From: CBETVX01 sp965539935
GTDB taxonomy: Bacteria > Bacillota > Clostridia > Peptostreptococcales > Caminicellaceae
Assembly: GCA_965539935.1 (NCBI GenBank)
Contig: CBETVX010000014.1
Coordinates: 1 to 57,081, forward strand
Length of the DNA: 57,081 nt
Reading direction: 5' to 3'
Shown here one piece after another: positions 45,382 to 53,855 of the stretch (its first letter is position 1; the number at the start of each line of letters is the position of its first letter). A program made the translations under genes and the position numbers. The notes below the pieces were generated by a model. The model did no database searches and had not been told where the DNA came from. It saw nothing but the letters and a program-made list of their open reading frames with translations.

Positions 45382-46626
45382 ATGAAAAGGGCATTAGTAT
45401 TATTTACATTATTGATTTTAGTATTTAATTTAGTAGCTTGTTCTAATAAAGCCGAAAAGCCAAAGGCTGAAGGAAATATTTTAGATAAGGATTGGGAAGC
45501 CATAGTGGAAAGTGCACGGGGAACCACAGTTAATTTTTATGGCTGGGGTGGAAGTCAAAAAACAAATGAGTGGCTAGATAATTTTCTAGCAAAAAGATTA
45601 AAGGAAGAATATGATATTACATTTAATAGAACTCCTATGAATATTGATGATGTACTTAATAAAATGTTAGGTGAGAAGCAAATTAACCTACAAAATGGAA
45701 CTATTGATATTGTATGGATTAATGGAGAGAATTTTTATACTGCAAAGGAAAATCAATTGCTTTTAGGATCATTTACAGATAAATTACCTAATTTTAAGAA
45801 ATATATTGATAATGAATCTATAGAAGTTAAATATGACTTTGGATTTCAAATAGAAGGATATGAAGCACCCTATGGCAAGGCACAATTTGTACTTATAGGG
45901 GATGAAGGGAGATTAGAAAAATTTCCATCAAGTCATGAAGAATTATTAGAAATGGTTAAAAATAACCCAGGTAAGTTTACTTATCCAGCACCACCAGATT
46001 TTATAGGTAGTGCCTTTATAAGAAATATTATCTATGATATATTGGGACATGAACAGTTCATAGATATGAAAGCAGATAAAGAAGTAGTTGCAAAGGAAAT
46101 CAAACCAGCAATTGACTTCTTAAAGGAAATAAAGCCATATCTCTGGAAGGAAGGAAAGACTTATCCTGCAACTAATGCACAGTTAGACAATATGTTTGCA
46201 GATAATGAAGTATTAATGACAATGAATTATAATCCTAATTATGTTGCTCAAAAGATAGAAACGGGAGAGTTCCCTAAAACTAGTAAAGCCTTTGTATTTG
46301 ATAAAGGGACCATAGGAAATACTCATTTCCTAACAATACCCTATAATTCACCAAATAAAGCAGGGGCCCTTGTTGTTATAAACTTCCTATTAAGTCCTGA
46401 AGCTCAAGCTTCTAAATATGACCCTGCAAACTGGGGAGACCTGCCTGTTCTAGATAATGATAAATTAGCTGATAATGAAAAAGAAATATTTGCCAATATT
46501 AAAACAGGCAGTGGCACTATACCGCAAGATGAGTTATTAAGCCATAGAGTACCTGAAATGTCAGCAAAATTAGTACCTATAATTGAAGAAATTTGGCAAG
46601 AAAATATACCTGTAGAGGGTGAATAG
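45382..46626 (+). CDS. YnjB-like ABC substrate-binding lipoprotein
   Basis: This 414-residue extracellular binding protein has a signal peptide with lipobox LVAC (Cys20) and then a mature domain with TVNFYGWGGSQKTNEWLDNF, IDIVWINGENFYTAKEN and LIGDEGRLEKFPSSHEELL, the pattern of YnjB-type periplasmic proteins (COG4134). In enterobacteria ynjBCD stands next to the rhodanese gene ynjE. Here it lies 40 bases after the sulfur transporter. The ligand is unknown; a sulfur-containing or phosphorylated organic compound would fit the neighbours, by inference. Confidence 0.9.
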   Translation: MKRALVLFTLLILVFNLVACSNKAEKPKAEGNILDKDWEAIVESARGTTVNFYGWGGSQKTNEWLDNFLAKRLKEEYDITFNRTPMNIDDVLNKMLGEKQINLQNGTIDIVWINGENFYTAKENQLLLGSFTDKLPNFKKYIDNESIEVKYDFGFQIEGYEAPYGKAQFVLIGDEGRLEKFPSSHEELLEMVKNNPGKFTYPAPPDFIGSAFIRNIIYDILGHEQFIDMKADKEVVAKEIKPAIDFLKEIKPYLWKEGKTYPATNAQLDNMFADNEVLMTMNYNPNYVAQKIETGEFPKTSKAFVFDKGTIGNTHFLTIPYNSPNKAGALVVINFLLSPEAQASKYDPANWGDLPVLDNDKLADNEKEIFANIKTGSGTIPQDELLSHRVPEMSAKLVPIIEEIWQENIPVEGE

Positions 46627-47494
46627 TAAGTTGTATAAAAAATATAAACCATATGTTTTACTTTTACCAGCTATGATTATTATTTTGGGAATATTTGCTT
46701 TTGGACTAATCATGGGATTAGTCCAAAGTTTTGGGTATTTCCCTGTGGTTGGATTGAAGGAGTTTACTTTAAAATATTATAAAGAGGTATTAACAGATAA
46801 AGGATTTTTAGAGTCATTAAAGTTTAGCATATACATATCATTTGTATCTTCAGTTTTAGCAGTTATTATTGGAGTACTTTTAGCATATTCTATTTTGCAA
46901 AGTAAACATAGAAAGGGAATAGAAGAAGTCATTTATAAACTACCTATATTAGTGCCCCATGTTATTGCTGCATTACTGATATATAATATGTTTGCTCAAA
47001 GTGGTATATTTGCTAGAATATTAAATAGTTTAGGAATTATAGGTAGTCAAAGGGAATTTCCATCCTTGATATTTGATAAAAATGGCGTAGGAATTATACT
47101 GACTTATCTATGGAAAGAGATTCCATTTATAGCTATGGTTGTATACACGGTTTTAAGTAATATTAATGATAGTCTTGCTCAGGCAGCACTTAACCTTGGG
47201 GCAAATAGAAGGCAAGTATTTTGGAGAATATTATTACCCCTTATTATGCCTTCAATTGTATCATCCTTTATAATTATCTTTGCTTTTTCCTTTGGTGCCT
47301 TTGAAGTTCCCTATTTATTAGGACCAACAAATCCTAAGACGTTACCTGTAAAGGCCTATATAGAGTACACTAACCCAGATTTGACCCATAGACCCTATAC
47401 TATGGTAATAAATATGATTATAACAGTATTTTCACTGGGGTTGGTATGGTTATATAGTAAAACCTTTAAATTATTATCAAAATATGACAATTAA
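46619..47494 (+). CDS. ABC permease, YnjC N-half-like
   Basis: This 291-residue permease has six helices and an EAA loop (LAQAALNLGANRRQVFWRI). YnjC of E. coli is a double-length permease; here the two halves are separate genes. The start is uncertain: GTG 46619 overlaps the end of the lipoprotein gene and the GAGGGT site, while TTG 46631 is better spaced but weaker. It pairs with the permease at 47507. Confidence 0.88.
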   Translation: MNSKLYKKYKPYVLLLPAMIIILGIFAFGLIMGLVQSFGYFPVVGLKEFTLKYYKEVLTDKGFLESLKFSIYISFVSSVLAVIIGVLLAYSILQSKHRKGIEEVIYKLPILVPHVIAALLIYNMFAQSGIFARILNSLGIIGSQREFPSLIFDKNGVGIILTYLWKEIPFIAMVVYTVLSNINDSLAQAALNLGANRRQVFWRILLPLIMPSIVSSFIIIFAFSFGAFEVPYLLGPTNPKTLPVKAYIEYTNPDLTHRPYTMVINMIITVFSLGLVWLYSKTFKLLSKYDN

Positions 47495-47506
47495 TAGGTG
47501 AAGTAG

Positions 47507-48313
47507 ATGAAAAAAAATAATAAATTATATAAAATAATATTATATGGTCTAATATTTGTACTTATATTTCCAGTGTTTATATTGGTGATATGGAGTTTTG
47601 TAAAAATATGGCCATGGCCGAATTTATTACCTAGGGAGTTTGGTCTTAGGGGATATAAGTATTTCCTTAATCCTGCAAATAAATCAATTAAAATATTGGG
47701 CTTTAGTATAGGACTATCCTTAGGGGTTACAATTATTACTTTACTTATTAGTATACCTGCTGCAAAGGCCCTTGGAGTATATGAGTTTAAGGGGAAAAAC
47801 TTTTTTAAAATATTAGTTCTTTCACCTATTATTGTGCCACCTGTAGTTGTAGCTATGGGACTCCATGTATCCTTTATGAGAATGGGGCTTGCTAATACCA
47901 TCACAGGTGTACTATTGGTCCATCTAATCCCATGTCTACCCTATGGAGTACGTATACTTACCAATGTATTTGAAATAATAGGTGAATCTATGGAAATGCA
48001 AGCAAGGGTACTGGGAGCAAATATATTTCAGACCTTTTTATATGTGACACTTCCACTTTTAACCCCTGGACTTTTATCGGCAGGCAGTTTAGTTTTTATT
48101 GTGTCCTTTAGTCAATATTTTTTAACATTTTTGATAGGTGGAGGGAGAATAATTACTTTTTCAATGGTTATGTTTCCTTTTATACAAAGTGGAGATAGGA
48201 TGATGGCATCGGTTTATAGTATTGTTTTTATTATAGGTACAATGGTTATTTTATTTTTAGTTGAGAAACTAGTTAAGAGCTATTATAACGGAGATAATTA
48301 TTTTTATTTATAG
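47507..48313 (+). CDS. ABC permease, YnjC C-half-like
   Basis: This 268-residue permease has six helices and an EAA loop (MEMQARVLGANIFQTFLYV). It begins 12 bases after the first permease with AGGTGAAG upstream. The two permeases probably form the heterodimeric channel of the YnjB-like importer. Confidence 0.9.
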   Translation: MKKNNKLYKIILYGLIFVLIFPVFILVIWSFVKIWPWPNLLPREFGLRGYKYFLNPANKSIKILGFSIGLSLGVTIITLLISIPAAKALGVYEFKGKNFFKILVLSPIIVPPVVVAMGLHVSFMRMGLANTITGVLLVHLIPCLPYGVRILTNVFEIIGESMEMQARVLGANIFQTFLYVTLPLLTPGLLSAGSLVFIVSFSQYFLTFLIGGGRIITFSMVMFPFIQSGDRMMASVYSIVFIIGTMVILFLVEKLVKSYYNGDNYFYL

Positions 48314-48346
48314 GTATTATTAGCAGCAAAGATAAGGAGAATAAAT

Positions 48347-49366
48347 ATGTCAAAAATCCAGCTAAGAAATATATCTAAATCCTTTGAAGATAAAAAAATA
48401 TTAAACAATATAAATATGGTAGTTGAAGAAGGAGAAATGATTTCTTTGCTAGGGCCTTCTGGATGTGGAAAGACTACTACATTAAAGATAATTGCAGGAC
48501 TCATAGATCCCAGTGAAGGTGATATTATATTTAATGGTCAAGTAGTTAATCATATTCCCGTTGAAAAGAGAGGCGCTGTGATTGTATTTCAAGACTACTT
48601 ATTATTTCCCCATATGACTATAGGAGAAAATATAGAGTTTGGATTAAAAATGGCAAAGGTAAATAAAAAAATAAGAACGGAAAGAGTAAAGGAAATGATT
48701 AATCTAGTAAAGTTAGATGGTCATGAAAATAAATATCCAAGGGAGTTGTCAGGAGGACAAAAACAAAGAGTAGCAATAGCTAGAGCATTGGCCATAGAGC
48801 CTAAAGTCCTCTTGTTAGATGAACCCTTTTCTAATTTAGATACTAGACTTAGAGAGGACATGAGGGAATTTGTCACAGATATTCAAAGAAAACTTAAAAT
48901 AACTACTATATTAGTTACCCATGATAAAGAAGAGGCACTAATGACATCCCATAGATTGGCAGTTATGTTAAATGGAGAAATCAAACAATATGGAAGTCCA
49001 AGGGAAATATATGAACGCCCCAATTCTCCAGTAGTAGCAGACTTTTTTGGTGAAAAGAACTATATTTCCGGAAGTATAGAGAAGAAATACTTAAACTGTG
49101 AATTAGGTAAGTTTAAAGTAAATATTGAAGATAAAATTAAAACTAGAGTTATGATACGTCCAGAGGAAATAGGACTTAGTTATCCTAGGGATGATTCCAG
49201 CCTTGTTGGAAGTATAGTATCTAAAACATATGCAGGTGAGAAAATTTATTATATTATTAAAGTTGAAGATGTTTATATCAAAGCAGTTGTAAATTCTAAA
49301 CAGAACTTTAATATAGATGATAGGGTATCTATTAATATAGATTTTGAAAAGGCTGTGTATTTTTAA
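48347..49366 (+). CDS. ABC importer ATPase (PotA/YnjD-like)
   Basis: This 339-residue ATPase has Walker A GPSGCGKTT, Q-loop VFQDYLLFPH, signature LSGGQKQR, Walker B VLLLDEPFSNLD and H-loop VTHDKEEA, and then a C-terminal TOBE-type domain (residues about 240-339) with IRPEEIGL. It has the length and TOBE tail of PotA/FbpC-group ATPases. It follows the permeases by 33 bases behind AAGGAGAA and powers the importer. Confidence 0.92.
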   Translation: MSKIQLRNISKSFEDKKILNNINMVVEEGEMISLLGPSGCGKTTTLKIIAGLIDPSEGDIIFNGQVVNHIPVEKRGAVIVFQDYLLFPHMTIGENIEFGLKMAKVNKKIRTERVKEMINLVKLDGHENKYPRELSGGQKQRVAIARALAIEPKVLLLDEPFSNLDTRLREDMREFVTDIQRKLKITTILVTHDKEEALMTSHRLAVMLNGEIKQYGSPREIYERPNSPVVADFFGEKNYISGSIEKKYLNCELGKFKVNIEDKIKTRVMIRPEEIGLSYPRDDSSLVGSIVSKTYAGEKIYYIIKVEDVYIKAVVNSKQNFNIDDRVSINIDFEKAVYF

Positions 49367-49385
49367 ATAGGTTGGAGGATTGAAT

Positions 49386-50060
49386 ATGATATCCATAATC
49401 ATTCCCGTATTAAATGAGGGAAAAAATATTGAAAAGCTCTTAAGACAGGTAAAGGTGCTGGAAGGAGATAAGGAGATAGTTGTAGTAGATGGGGGTAGCA
49501 CTGATAATACTGTGGATATTGCAGACAAATATGCTAGAGTAATCCACAGCAAAAAGGGAAGAGCCAATCAGATGAACAAAGGGGCTCAAGAAGCTAAAGG
49601 AAATATTTTATGGTTTGTTCATTCTGACTCATTATTAGATCCTAAATCCCTTGAAAAAATTCTAAAAACCATAAATGATGGATATATTGGTGGAGGATTT
49701 TCTCTTTATTTTTATGACTATCCCACATTATTTATGAAATATGTGGCATGGACTTCTAATCTAAGGGCAAGATATATGGGACTATTATTTGGGGATCAGG
49801 GTATATTTGTAGAAAAAGATATTTTCTTTGATTTAGGTGGTTATCCTGAAATTGGTCTTATGGAGGATTGGGAATTTTCAAAAAAGCTATTTAAAACAAA
49901 AAAAGTTAAGGTTTTAAGAACTCCCATAGGCACTTCGGCTAGAAGATTTAAATCTGGAGGACAGTTTAGAACATTTTTACTTATGCAAAAAATTAAGCTG
50001 CTTTATGTGTTAGGAACACCTCCTGATAAGCTTAAAAAAATATATAGGGAGGCAAGATAA
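49386..50060 (+). CDS. GT2 glycosyltransferase (TIGR04283 type)
   Basis: This 224-residue cytosolic or membrane-associated family 2 glycosyltransferase has ISIIIPVLNEGKNIEKLL at the N-terminus, VVDGGSTDNT for the nucleotide-sugar site, a DxD-like HSDSLLD near residue 80 and an EDWEFSKK acceptor/catalytic motif near 160. Databases call this group arsenosugar biosynthesis glycosyltransferase after a cyanobacterial context; no arsenic gene is visible here. ATG 49386 fits GGAGG better than TTG 49380. The stop overlaps the next start (TAATG), and the next gene is the usual TIGR04282 partner, so the two work together. Confidence 0.9.
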   Translation: MISIIIPVLNEGKNIEKLLRQVKVLEGDKEIVVVDGGSTDNTVDIADKYARVIHSKKGRANQMNKGAQEAKGNILWFVHSDSLLDPKSLEKILKTINDGYIGGGFSLYFYDYPTLFMKYVAWTSNLRARYMGLLFGDQGIFVEKDIFFDLGGYPEIGLMEDWEFSKKLFKTKKVKVLRTPIGTSARRFKSGGQFRTFLLMQKIKLLYVLGTPPDKLKKIYREAR

Positions 50061-50767
50061 TGAAGGCTATAATTTTAATGACTAGAGTTCCAATACCAGG
50101 AAAAACAAAGACTAGACTAATGGAAATCCTTTCAGGAGATGAATGTGCTCAGATTCATAAATGTTTTTTAATGGATTTATTTAATATTTTTAACTTTATT
50201 AAAGAAGAGATAGATGTATTCTTAACCTATACCCCTGAAAATTCTTTTGACTTAATGAAGAATATGGTGCCAGATTATATCCATTGTTTTCCACAGGAAG
50301 GTAGTGACCTTGGTGAGAGAATGCATAATGCCTTTAGATATGTTATAAGTAAGGGCTATAATGAGGTTATATTGATTGGTTCAGATATTCCCGATATCCA
50401 AGATAATGAGCTAAGGGAGGCTTTTATAAAGCTAAGATATAGTGATATGGTTCTTGGACCAACTTTAGATGGTGGATATTACCTTATAGGAATGAGAGAA
50501 GCCAATAAAGAAATATTTAATAATAAACTTAAGTGGGGAAATAAATCGGTACTAGAGGGTACTATAGATATAGCCAATAGTCTAGGATTAGATGTAGAGT
50601 TAGTAAATAAACATAGAGATATTGATACTAAAGAAGATTTAATACACTTTAAAAATATGATAGATTCCAATGGATTTAAAGATAAAATTCTTCCCCAAAA
50701 TACAATAAAATTTATCAACGATTATTGGAGTGAAAATCAATATGTTAAGAGATATATTAAAGGATAA
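50060..50767 (+). CDS. DUF2064/TIGR04282 nucleotidyltransferase-like protein
   Basis: This 235-residue protein has a GT-A or nucleotidyltransferase-like fold. The start ILMTRVPIPGKTKTRL is typical of DUF2064, and LIGSDIPDIQ and LGPTLDGGYYLIGMR form the metal and substrate site. Family members may transfer a nucleotide or sugar; none is well characterised. One-base overlap with the glycosyltransferase gene and 26-base overlap with the kinase gene show a tight operon. Confidence 0.9.
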   Translation: MKAIILMTRVPIPGKTKTRLMEILSGDECAQIHKCFLMDLFNIFNFIKEEIDVFLTYTPENSFDLMKNMVPDYIHCFPQEGSDLGERMHNAFRYVISKGYNEVILIGSDIPDIQDNELREAFIKLRYSDMVLGPTLDGGYYLIGMREANKEIFNNKLKWGNKSVLEGTIDIANSLGLDVELVNKHRDIDTKEDLIHFKNMIDSNGFKDKILPQNTIKFINDYWSENQYVKRYIKG

Positions 50768-51743
50768 AATAAGAGAATATATATTTAAGAAAGAGCTAGG
50801 GGATTATTTAAAACTCAAGAGGGAATTTGATATATCATTTTTAGCCCAAGGGGAATACAATATCAACTTTACCATAGATGATGGAAATAAAAAATATGTT
50901 TTTAGAGTAAATACTGGTAGTCAGCTTGAACTTGATAATCAAATAGAATATGAGTATAATGCCATCAAAAACCTTGAAATAAGTGGAGTAACTCCAAAGG
51001 GATACTATGTAGATGGTACTAAGGAATATTTTGATTATGGAATACTGATTATGGAGTTTTTAAATGGAAGACCCTTAGAATACCATAAAGATTTAAAAAA
51101 GGCTGCTAGGATATTTGGAAAGATACATTCAATTGATACAAAGAATTATGAAGATGGTTTTATAATAGAAGAAAATATATGTAGTGATAGGATAAATGAA
51201 GGCAAGAGATGGCTAAAGGACTATCTTAAATCCCCAAAGGTATCTAAAGAGCTTAAAGAATTCTTTACTTATTTCTTAAATTGGGCTGAAGCAAATAAGG
51301 ATAGGGAAAAATACTTCAGAGATAATAAATGGCAGGTTATAAATAATACGGAAGTAAATTCCCATAACTTCATAATAGGAGAGAAAAAAAGTTATCTCAT
51401 AGACTGGGAAAAACCAGTAATAAGTGATCCATGTCAGGATTTATCCCAGTTCTTGGCCGATACCACCACACTATGGAAGGCAAACTATATACTATCTAAG
51501 GAAGAAAAGGATGAGTTTTTTAAAAGCTATAGGGAAGCACTAGGAGGAAATGATAATAACATTAGAGAAAGAGTGTATCTATACAATCCTTATTTATACC
51601 TTAGAGCCTTATCATGGTGTGCCTATGCATGGCTAGAGTATCAAAAACCTGATAAAGAAATAAAAAATATGGATACATTTAAGAAAATAGAGCAGTATTT
51701 AGATGTGGATTTCATGAAAAAACTATTAAAAGAATATACTTAG
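50742..51743 (+). CDS. APH/choline kinase-fold phosphotransferase, atypical
   Basis: This 333-residue protein has the aminoglycoside phosphotransferase fold: an N-terminal lobe with FLAQGEYNINF and YVFRVNTG (the nucleotide Lys is replaced, and Arg is close), then the catalytic loop. The loop reads N202-T203-E204-V-N-S-H-N209 where family members have HxDxxxxN, so the His is Asn and the catalytic Asp is Glu. The metal-binding Asp221 in LIDWEKP is kept, with SDPCQDLSQFL after it. It may still phosphorylate a sugar or alcohol, or be a non-catalytic relative. ATG 50742 follows TTGGAG; GTG 50730 overlaps that site. Confidence 0.85.
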   Translation: MLRDILKDKIREYIFKKELGDYLKLKREFDISFLAQGEYNINFTIDDGNKKYVFRVNTGSQLELDNQIEYEYNAIKNLEISGVTPKGYYVDGTKEYFDYGILIMEFLNGRPLEYHKDLKKAARIFGKIHSIDTKNYEDGFIIEENICSDRINEGKRWLKDYLKSPKVSKELKEFFTYFLNWAEANKDREKYFRDNKWQVINNTEVNSHNFIIGEKKSYLIDWEKPVISDPCQDLSQFLADTTTLWKANYILSKEEKDEFFKSYREALGGNDNNIRERVYLYNPYLYLRALSWCAYAWLEYQKPDKEIKNMDTFKKIEQYLDVDFMKKLLKEYT

Positions 51744-51769
51744 AATGGACTAACCCTAATGACACTCAA

Positions 51770-51804
51770 AAAATACCACTATTAATCGGAGATAGTGGTA
51801 TTTT
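51770..51804. terminator. Bidirectional terminator
   Basis: Perfect 13-bp stem AAAATACCACTAT (51770-51782) with 51792-51804. It ends the kinase operon and the convergent DUF2442 gene, whose stop lies in it. Confidence 0.9.
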
Positions 51805-52024
51805 CATATACTTCATCTGGACAAAAATCAATGTCCTCATTTAACCAAGAGACGCTTCCGCCTGTAACTTTTACGCTTTTAAATATATCGATATTCTGTA
51901 ATTTGCTCCAAAATTTATCTTTAAGGTATGGTTTTACATCAAAGATTCCTTTTTCACCGTTTGAAAAAATAACTTCTAATTTTAAATTATCTATTGCTTT
52001 CGCATCTACGACCCTTGGATTCAT
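51782..52024 (-). CDS. DUF2442 domain protein
   Basis: This 80-residue protein has the DUF2442 pattern: KAIDNLKLEVIFSNGEKGIFDVKPYL, then F.KL.NIDIFKSVKV (approximate) and WLNEDIDFCPDEVYENT. DUF2442 genes are often paired with a DUF4160 gene and have been linked to toxin-antitoxin-like or host-interaction modules. No DUF4160 gene is beside it, so it is an orphan. ATG 52024 is preferred because the in-frame GTG at 52033 overlaps AGGAG. Confidence 0.88.
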   Translation of the reverse strand: MNPRVVDAKAIDNLKLEVIFSNGEKGIFDVKPYLKDKFWSKLQNIDIFKSVKVTGGSVSWLNEDIDFCPDEVYENTTISD

Positions 52025-52070
52025 TTTCTTCACTCCTTACTTTATAAGAAAATATTATAAAAGGATTGAC

Positions 52071-52272
52071 TACAATTCCTTTTAAAGGGACTGTATTTCC
52101 ATACTTAAACCAGGTTGAGTTAAGTGAAGTAGTTTTACAGCCTTTGATATACAATTAGACTTTACTATAACATAAAACGCTCTAAGATATTACAAGTTTA
52201 TCTAAAATGGTTTGAAGTTTAATAATGATTTTATGTTTTTTATTATACCATATTTTTATAAAATATATAAAT
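52071..52272 (-). pseudogene. Decayed duplicate of the LysR 5' end
   Basis: This stretch is a diverged copy of 56648-56860, the promoter region and first 40 or so codons of the LysR gene at the right end. Translation on the minus strand gives NL, stop, YLRAFYVIVKSN, then LLHLTQPGLSM, then a second stop. An 11-base deletion has removed the start codon and ribosome site relative to the intact copy, and AT-rich upstream sequence is also shared. It has no coding capacity. Confidence 0.92.
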
Positions 52273-52287
52273 AATAGAATTAAATGG

Positions 52288-52340
52288 GGGTCAGGTTTGA
52301 ATTATTTCCATAAAAAATAGAATAATTCAAGGCTGACCCT
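52288..52340. repeat. REP-like palindrome
   Basis: GGGTCAGGTTTGAATTATT (52288-52306) pairs with 52321-52339 with two or three mismatches around a 14-base loop. The GGGTCAGGxTTGAATT ends resemble REP elements mobilised by Y1/RAYT-type transposases. None is encoded in the window. Confidence 0.6.
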
Positions 52341-52483
52341 CAAAAACTGTGCCTTTATAAAATAATAATTGACTGAAACTAATAATAAATTTATAATGTA
52401 ATTTCGGAGAGTTAATGAATTTTATGTAATCATGCAATATGGTTATAATAATTTTATAAATGTTTGTTTAATAAGGAGCAAAA

Positions 52484-53257
52484 ATGAATAATATTAATAA
52501 GAGAAGAATTGTCAGAATAGCTTTATATGCAGGAGAAATACTTTTGAAAAATGGTGCTGAAACCTATAGGACAGAGGATACAATTGACATAATTTGCAGG
52601 TGTAAAGGCTTGGGGGAAGTAAGCTCCTTTGTAACAACTACAGGAATATTTGTATCTGATAATAGATTAGATGGATTAAGCTATATTAAGAGAATAAAAA
52701 GTAGAACAATTGATTTAGATAAAATATCCAAAGTTAATGATTTTGCTAGGAAATTTGTAAAGGAAGACATGGATCTAGAGGATGCATTAATGACCCTTAA
52801 AGAGATAGATGAACAACCCAAATATAAAGAATATATTAGAAGTCTCTTTACAGGCCTTGCTTCCAGCTTTTTTGCATTATTATTTGGAGCTTCATGGAAT
52901 GATTTTGTATTAGCATTTTTAATATCCATGATAGTTATTTTAGTTAATGAGAGAATTCATGACTTAAGTAAGACATCTTTTATAAGTGATGCCATCAGTG
53001 GTATAATTATATCCCTACTTACCCTAATATTTAGAAACTTTGGATTAGGTGATAGTACAGATATGATAATAGTTGGTTCTATTATGCCCCTTGTGCCTGG
53101 GGTGGCCCTTACCAATGGACTAAGGGATTTCATATCGGGAGATTTGATTTCTGGAGTATCTAGGGTTGCAGAGGCAATTTTAATTGCCATCTCCATTGCA
53201 GCCGGGGTAGGTAGTGTATTTAAACTTTGGATATATTTTTTTGGAGGATTAGTTTAA
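52484..53257 (+). CDS. Threonine/serine exporter ThrE, N-terminal half
   Basis: This 257-residue protein of the ThrE_1 (DUF1212) family has a hydrophilic part at 1-115 (AGEILLKNGAETYRTEDTI, SSFVTTTGIFVS) and then five helices with IMPLVPGVALTNGLRDF. It exports threonine or serine when combined with the second half encoded next. GGAG precedes the ATG. Stop and next start overlap (TAATG). Confidence 0.92.
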   Translation: MNNINKRRIVRIALYAGEILLKNGAETYRTEDTIDIICRCKGLGEVSSFVTTTGIFVSDNRLDGLSYIKRIKSRTIDLDKISKVNDFARKFVKEDMDLEDALMTLKEIDEQPKYKEYIRSLFTGLASSFFALLFGASWNDFVLAFLISMIVILVNERIHDLSKTSFISDAISGIIISLLTLIFRNFGLGDSTDMIIVGSIMPLVPGVALTNGLRDFISGDLISGVSRVAEAILIAISIAAGVGSVFKLWIYFFGGLV

Positions 53258-53703
53258 TGAATTATTATAATCAGTTTATTTTTTCATTTATTTCTACAAT
53301 GGGTTTTTCAGTTTTATTTAATGTTCCTAGAAAATCTATTTTATATGCTGGATTTACTGGAGCTTTAGGTTGGACTTTGTATATATATATAAAATATATT
53401 ACAGAATCCCCTATATTTTCTGTATTTATAGGTTCAATCGTTGTTAGTATTTTAGGTGAAATATTTGCAAGGATAGATAAAAAACCAGTTACAACATTTA
53501 TAATTCCTGGTATAGTACCTCTTGTACCAGGATATGCAATATATTTAGCAATGATAAATTTAATTGACCAAAATTTTTTTGAAGCTGTAGAAATTGGCAC
53601 TGAAGCAGTATTTATAGGTGGTGCTATTTCTTCTGGCATAATAATAATAGCCTCTATAGCAAAAATATTTAAGAGGATAAATAATAAAAAACAATGTAAC
53701 TAA
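53257..53703 (+). CDS. Threonine/serine exporter, C-terminal half (DUF3815/ThrE_2)
   Basis: This 148-residue membrane protein has four helices and the TFIIPGIVPLVPGYAIYLAM segment that repeats the IMPLVPG motif of its partner. It starts at ATG 53257 with GGAGG ten bases upstream; an earlier in-frame ATG lies inside the first gene. Translationally coupled with 52484. Confidence 0.92.
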   Translation: MNYYNQFIFSFISTMGFSVLFNVPRKSILYAGFTGALGWTLYIYIKYITESPIFSVFIGSIVVSILGEIFARIDKKPVTTFIIPGIVPLVPGYAIYLAMINLIDQNFFEAVEIGTEAVFIGGAISSGIIIIASIAKIFKRINNKKQCN

Positions 53704-53716
53704 AAATAGTATCACA

Positions 53717-53764
53717 AACTAAGGGTTCAATCTATTTCAGAGATTAAACCCTTAGTTTATGTTT
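53717..53764 (+). terminator. Terminator after the exporter genes
   Basis: AAACTAAGGGTT (53717-53728) pairs with 53747-53758, with an inner AATCT/AGATT stem, then a T-rich tail. Confidence 0.88.
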
Positions 53765-53813
53765 CAATTATTTCATTTTAATTTTAAGTTATTTAAGGTC
53801 ATATAAATAAAAA

Positions 53814-53840
53814 TGGTATTACTTTCAGTAAGTAATACCA
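53814..53840 (-). terminator. Terminator of the polyferredoxin gene
   Basis: Perfect 11-bp stem TGGTATTACTT with a five-base loop. On the minus strand the tail is TTTTTATTT. Confidence 0.85.
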
Positions 53841-53855
53841 CTTTATCTTAAGCAT

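Noticed and set aside
49386..50767. Arsenosugar biosynthesis as the role of the GT2 and DUF2064 pair
   Set aside because: The family names come from a cyanobacterial neighbourhood. No ArsS, ArsM, ArsR or arsenate gene is present, and the neighbours are sulfur and ABC uptake genes.
51782..52024. Toxin-antitoxin pair
   Set aside because: DUF2442 is present but its usual DUF4160 partner is not, and no toxin-like gene is adjacent.
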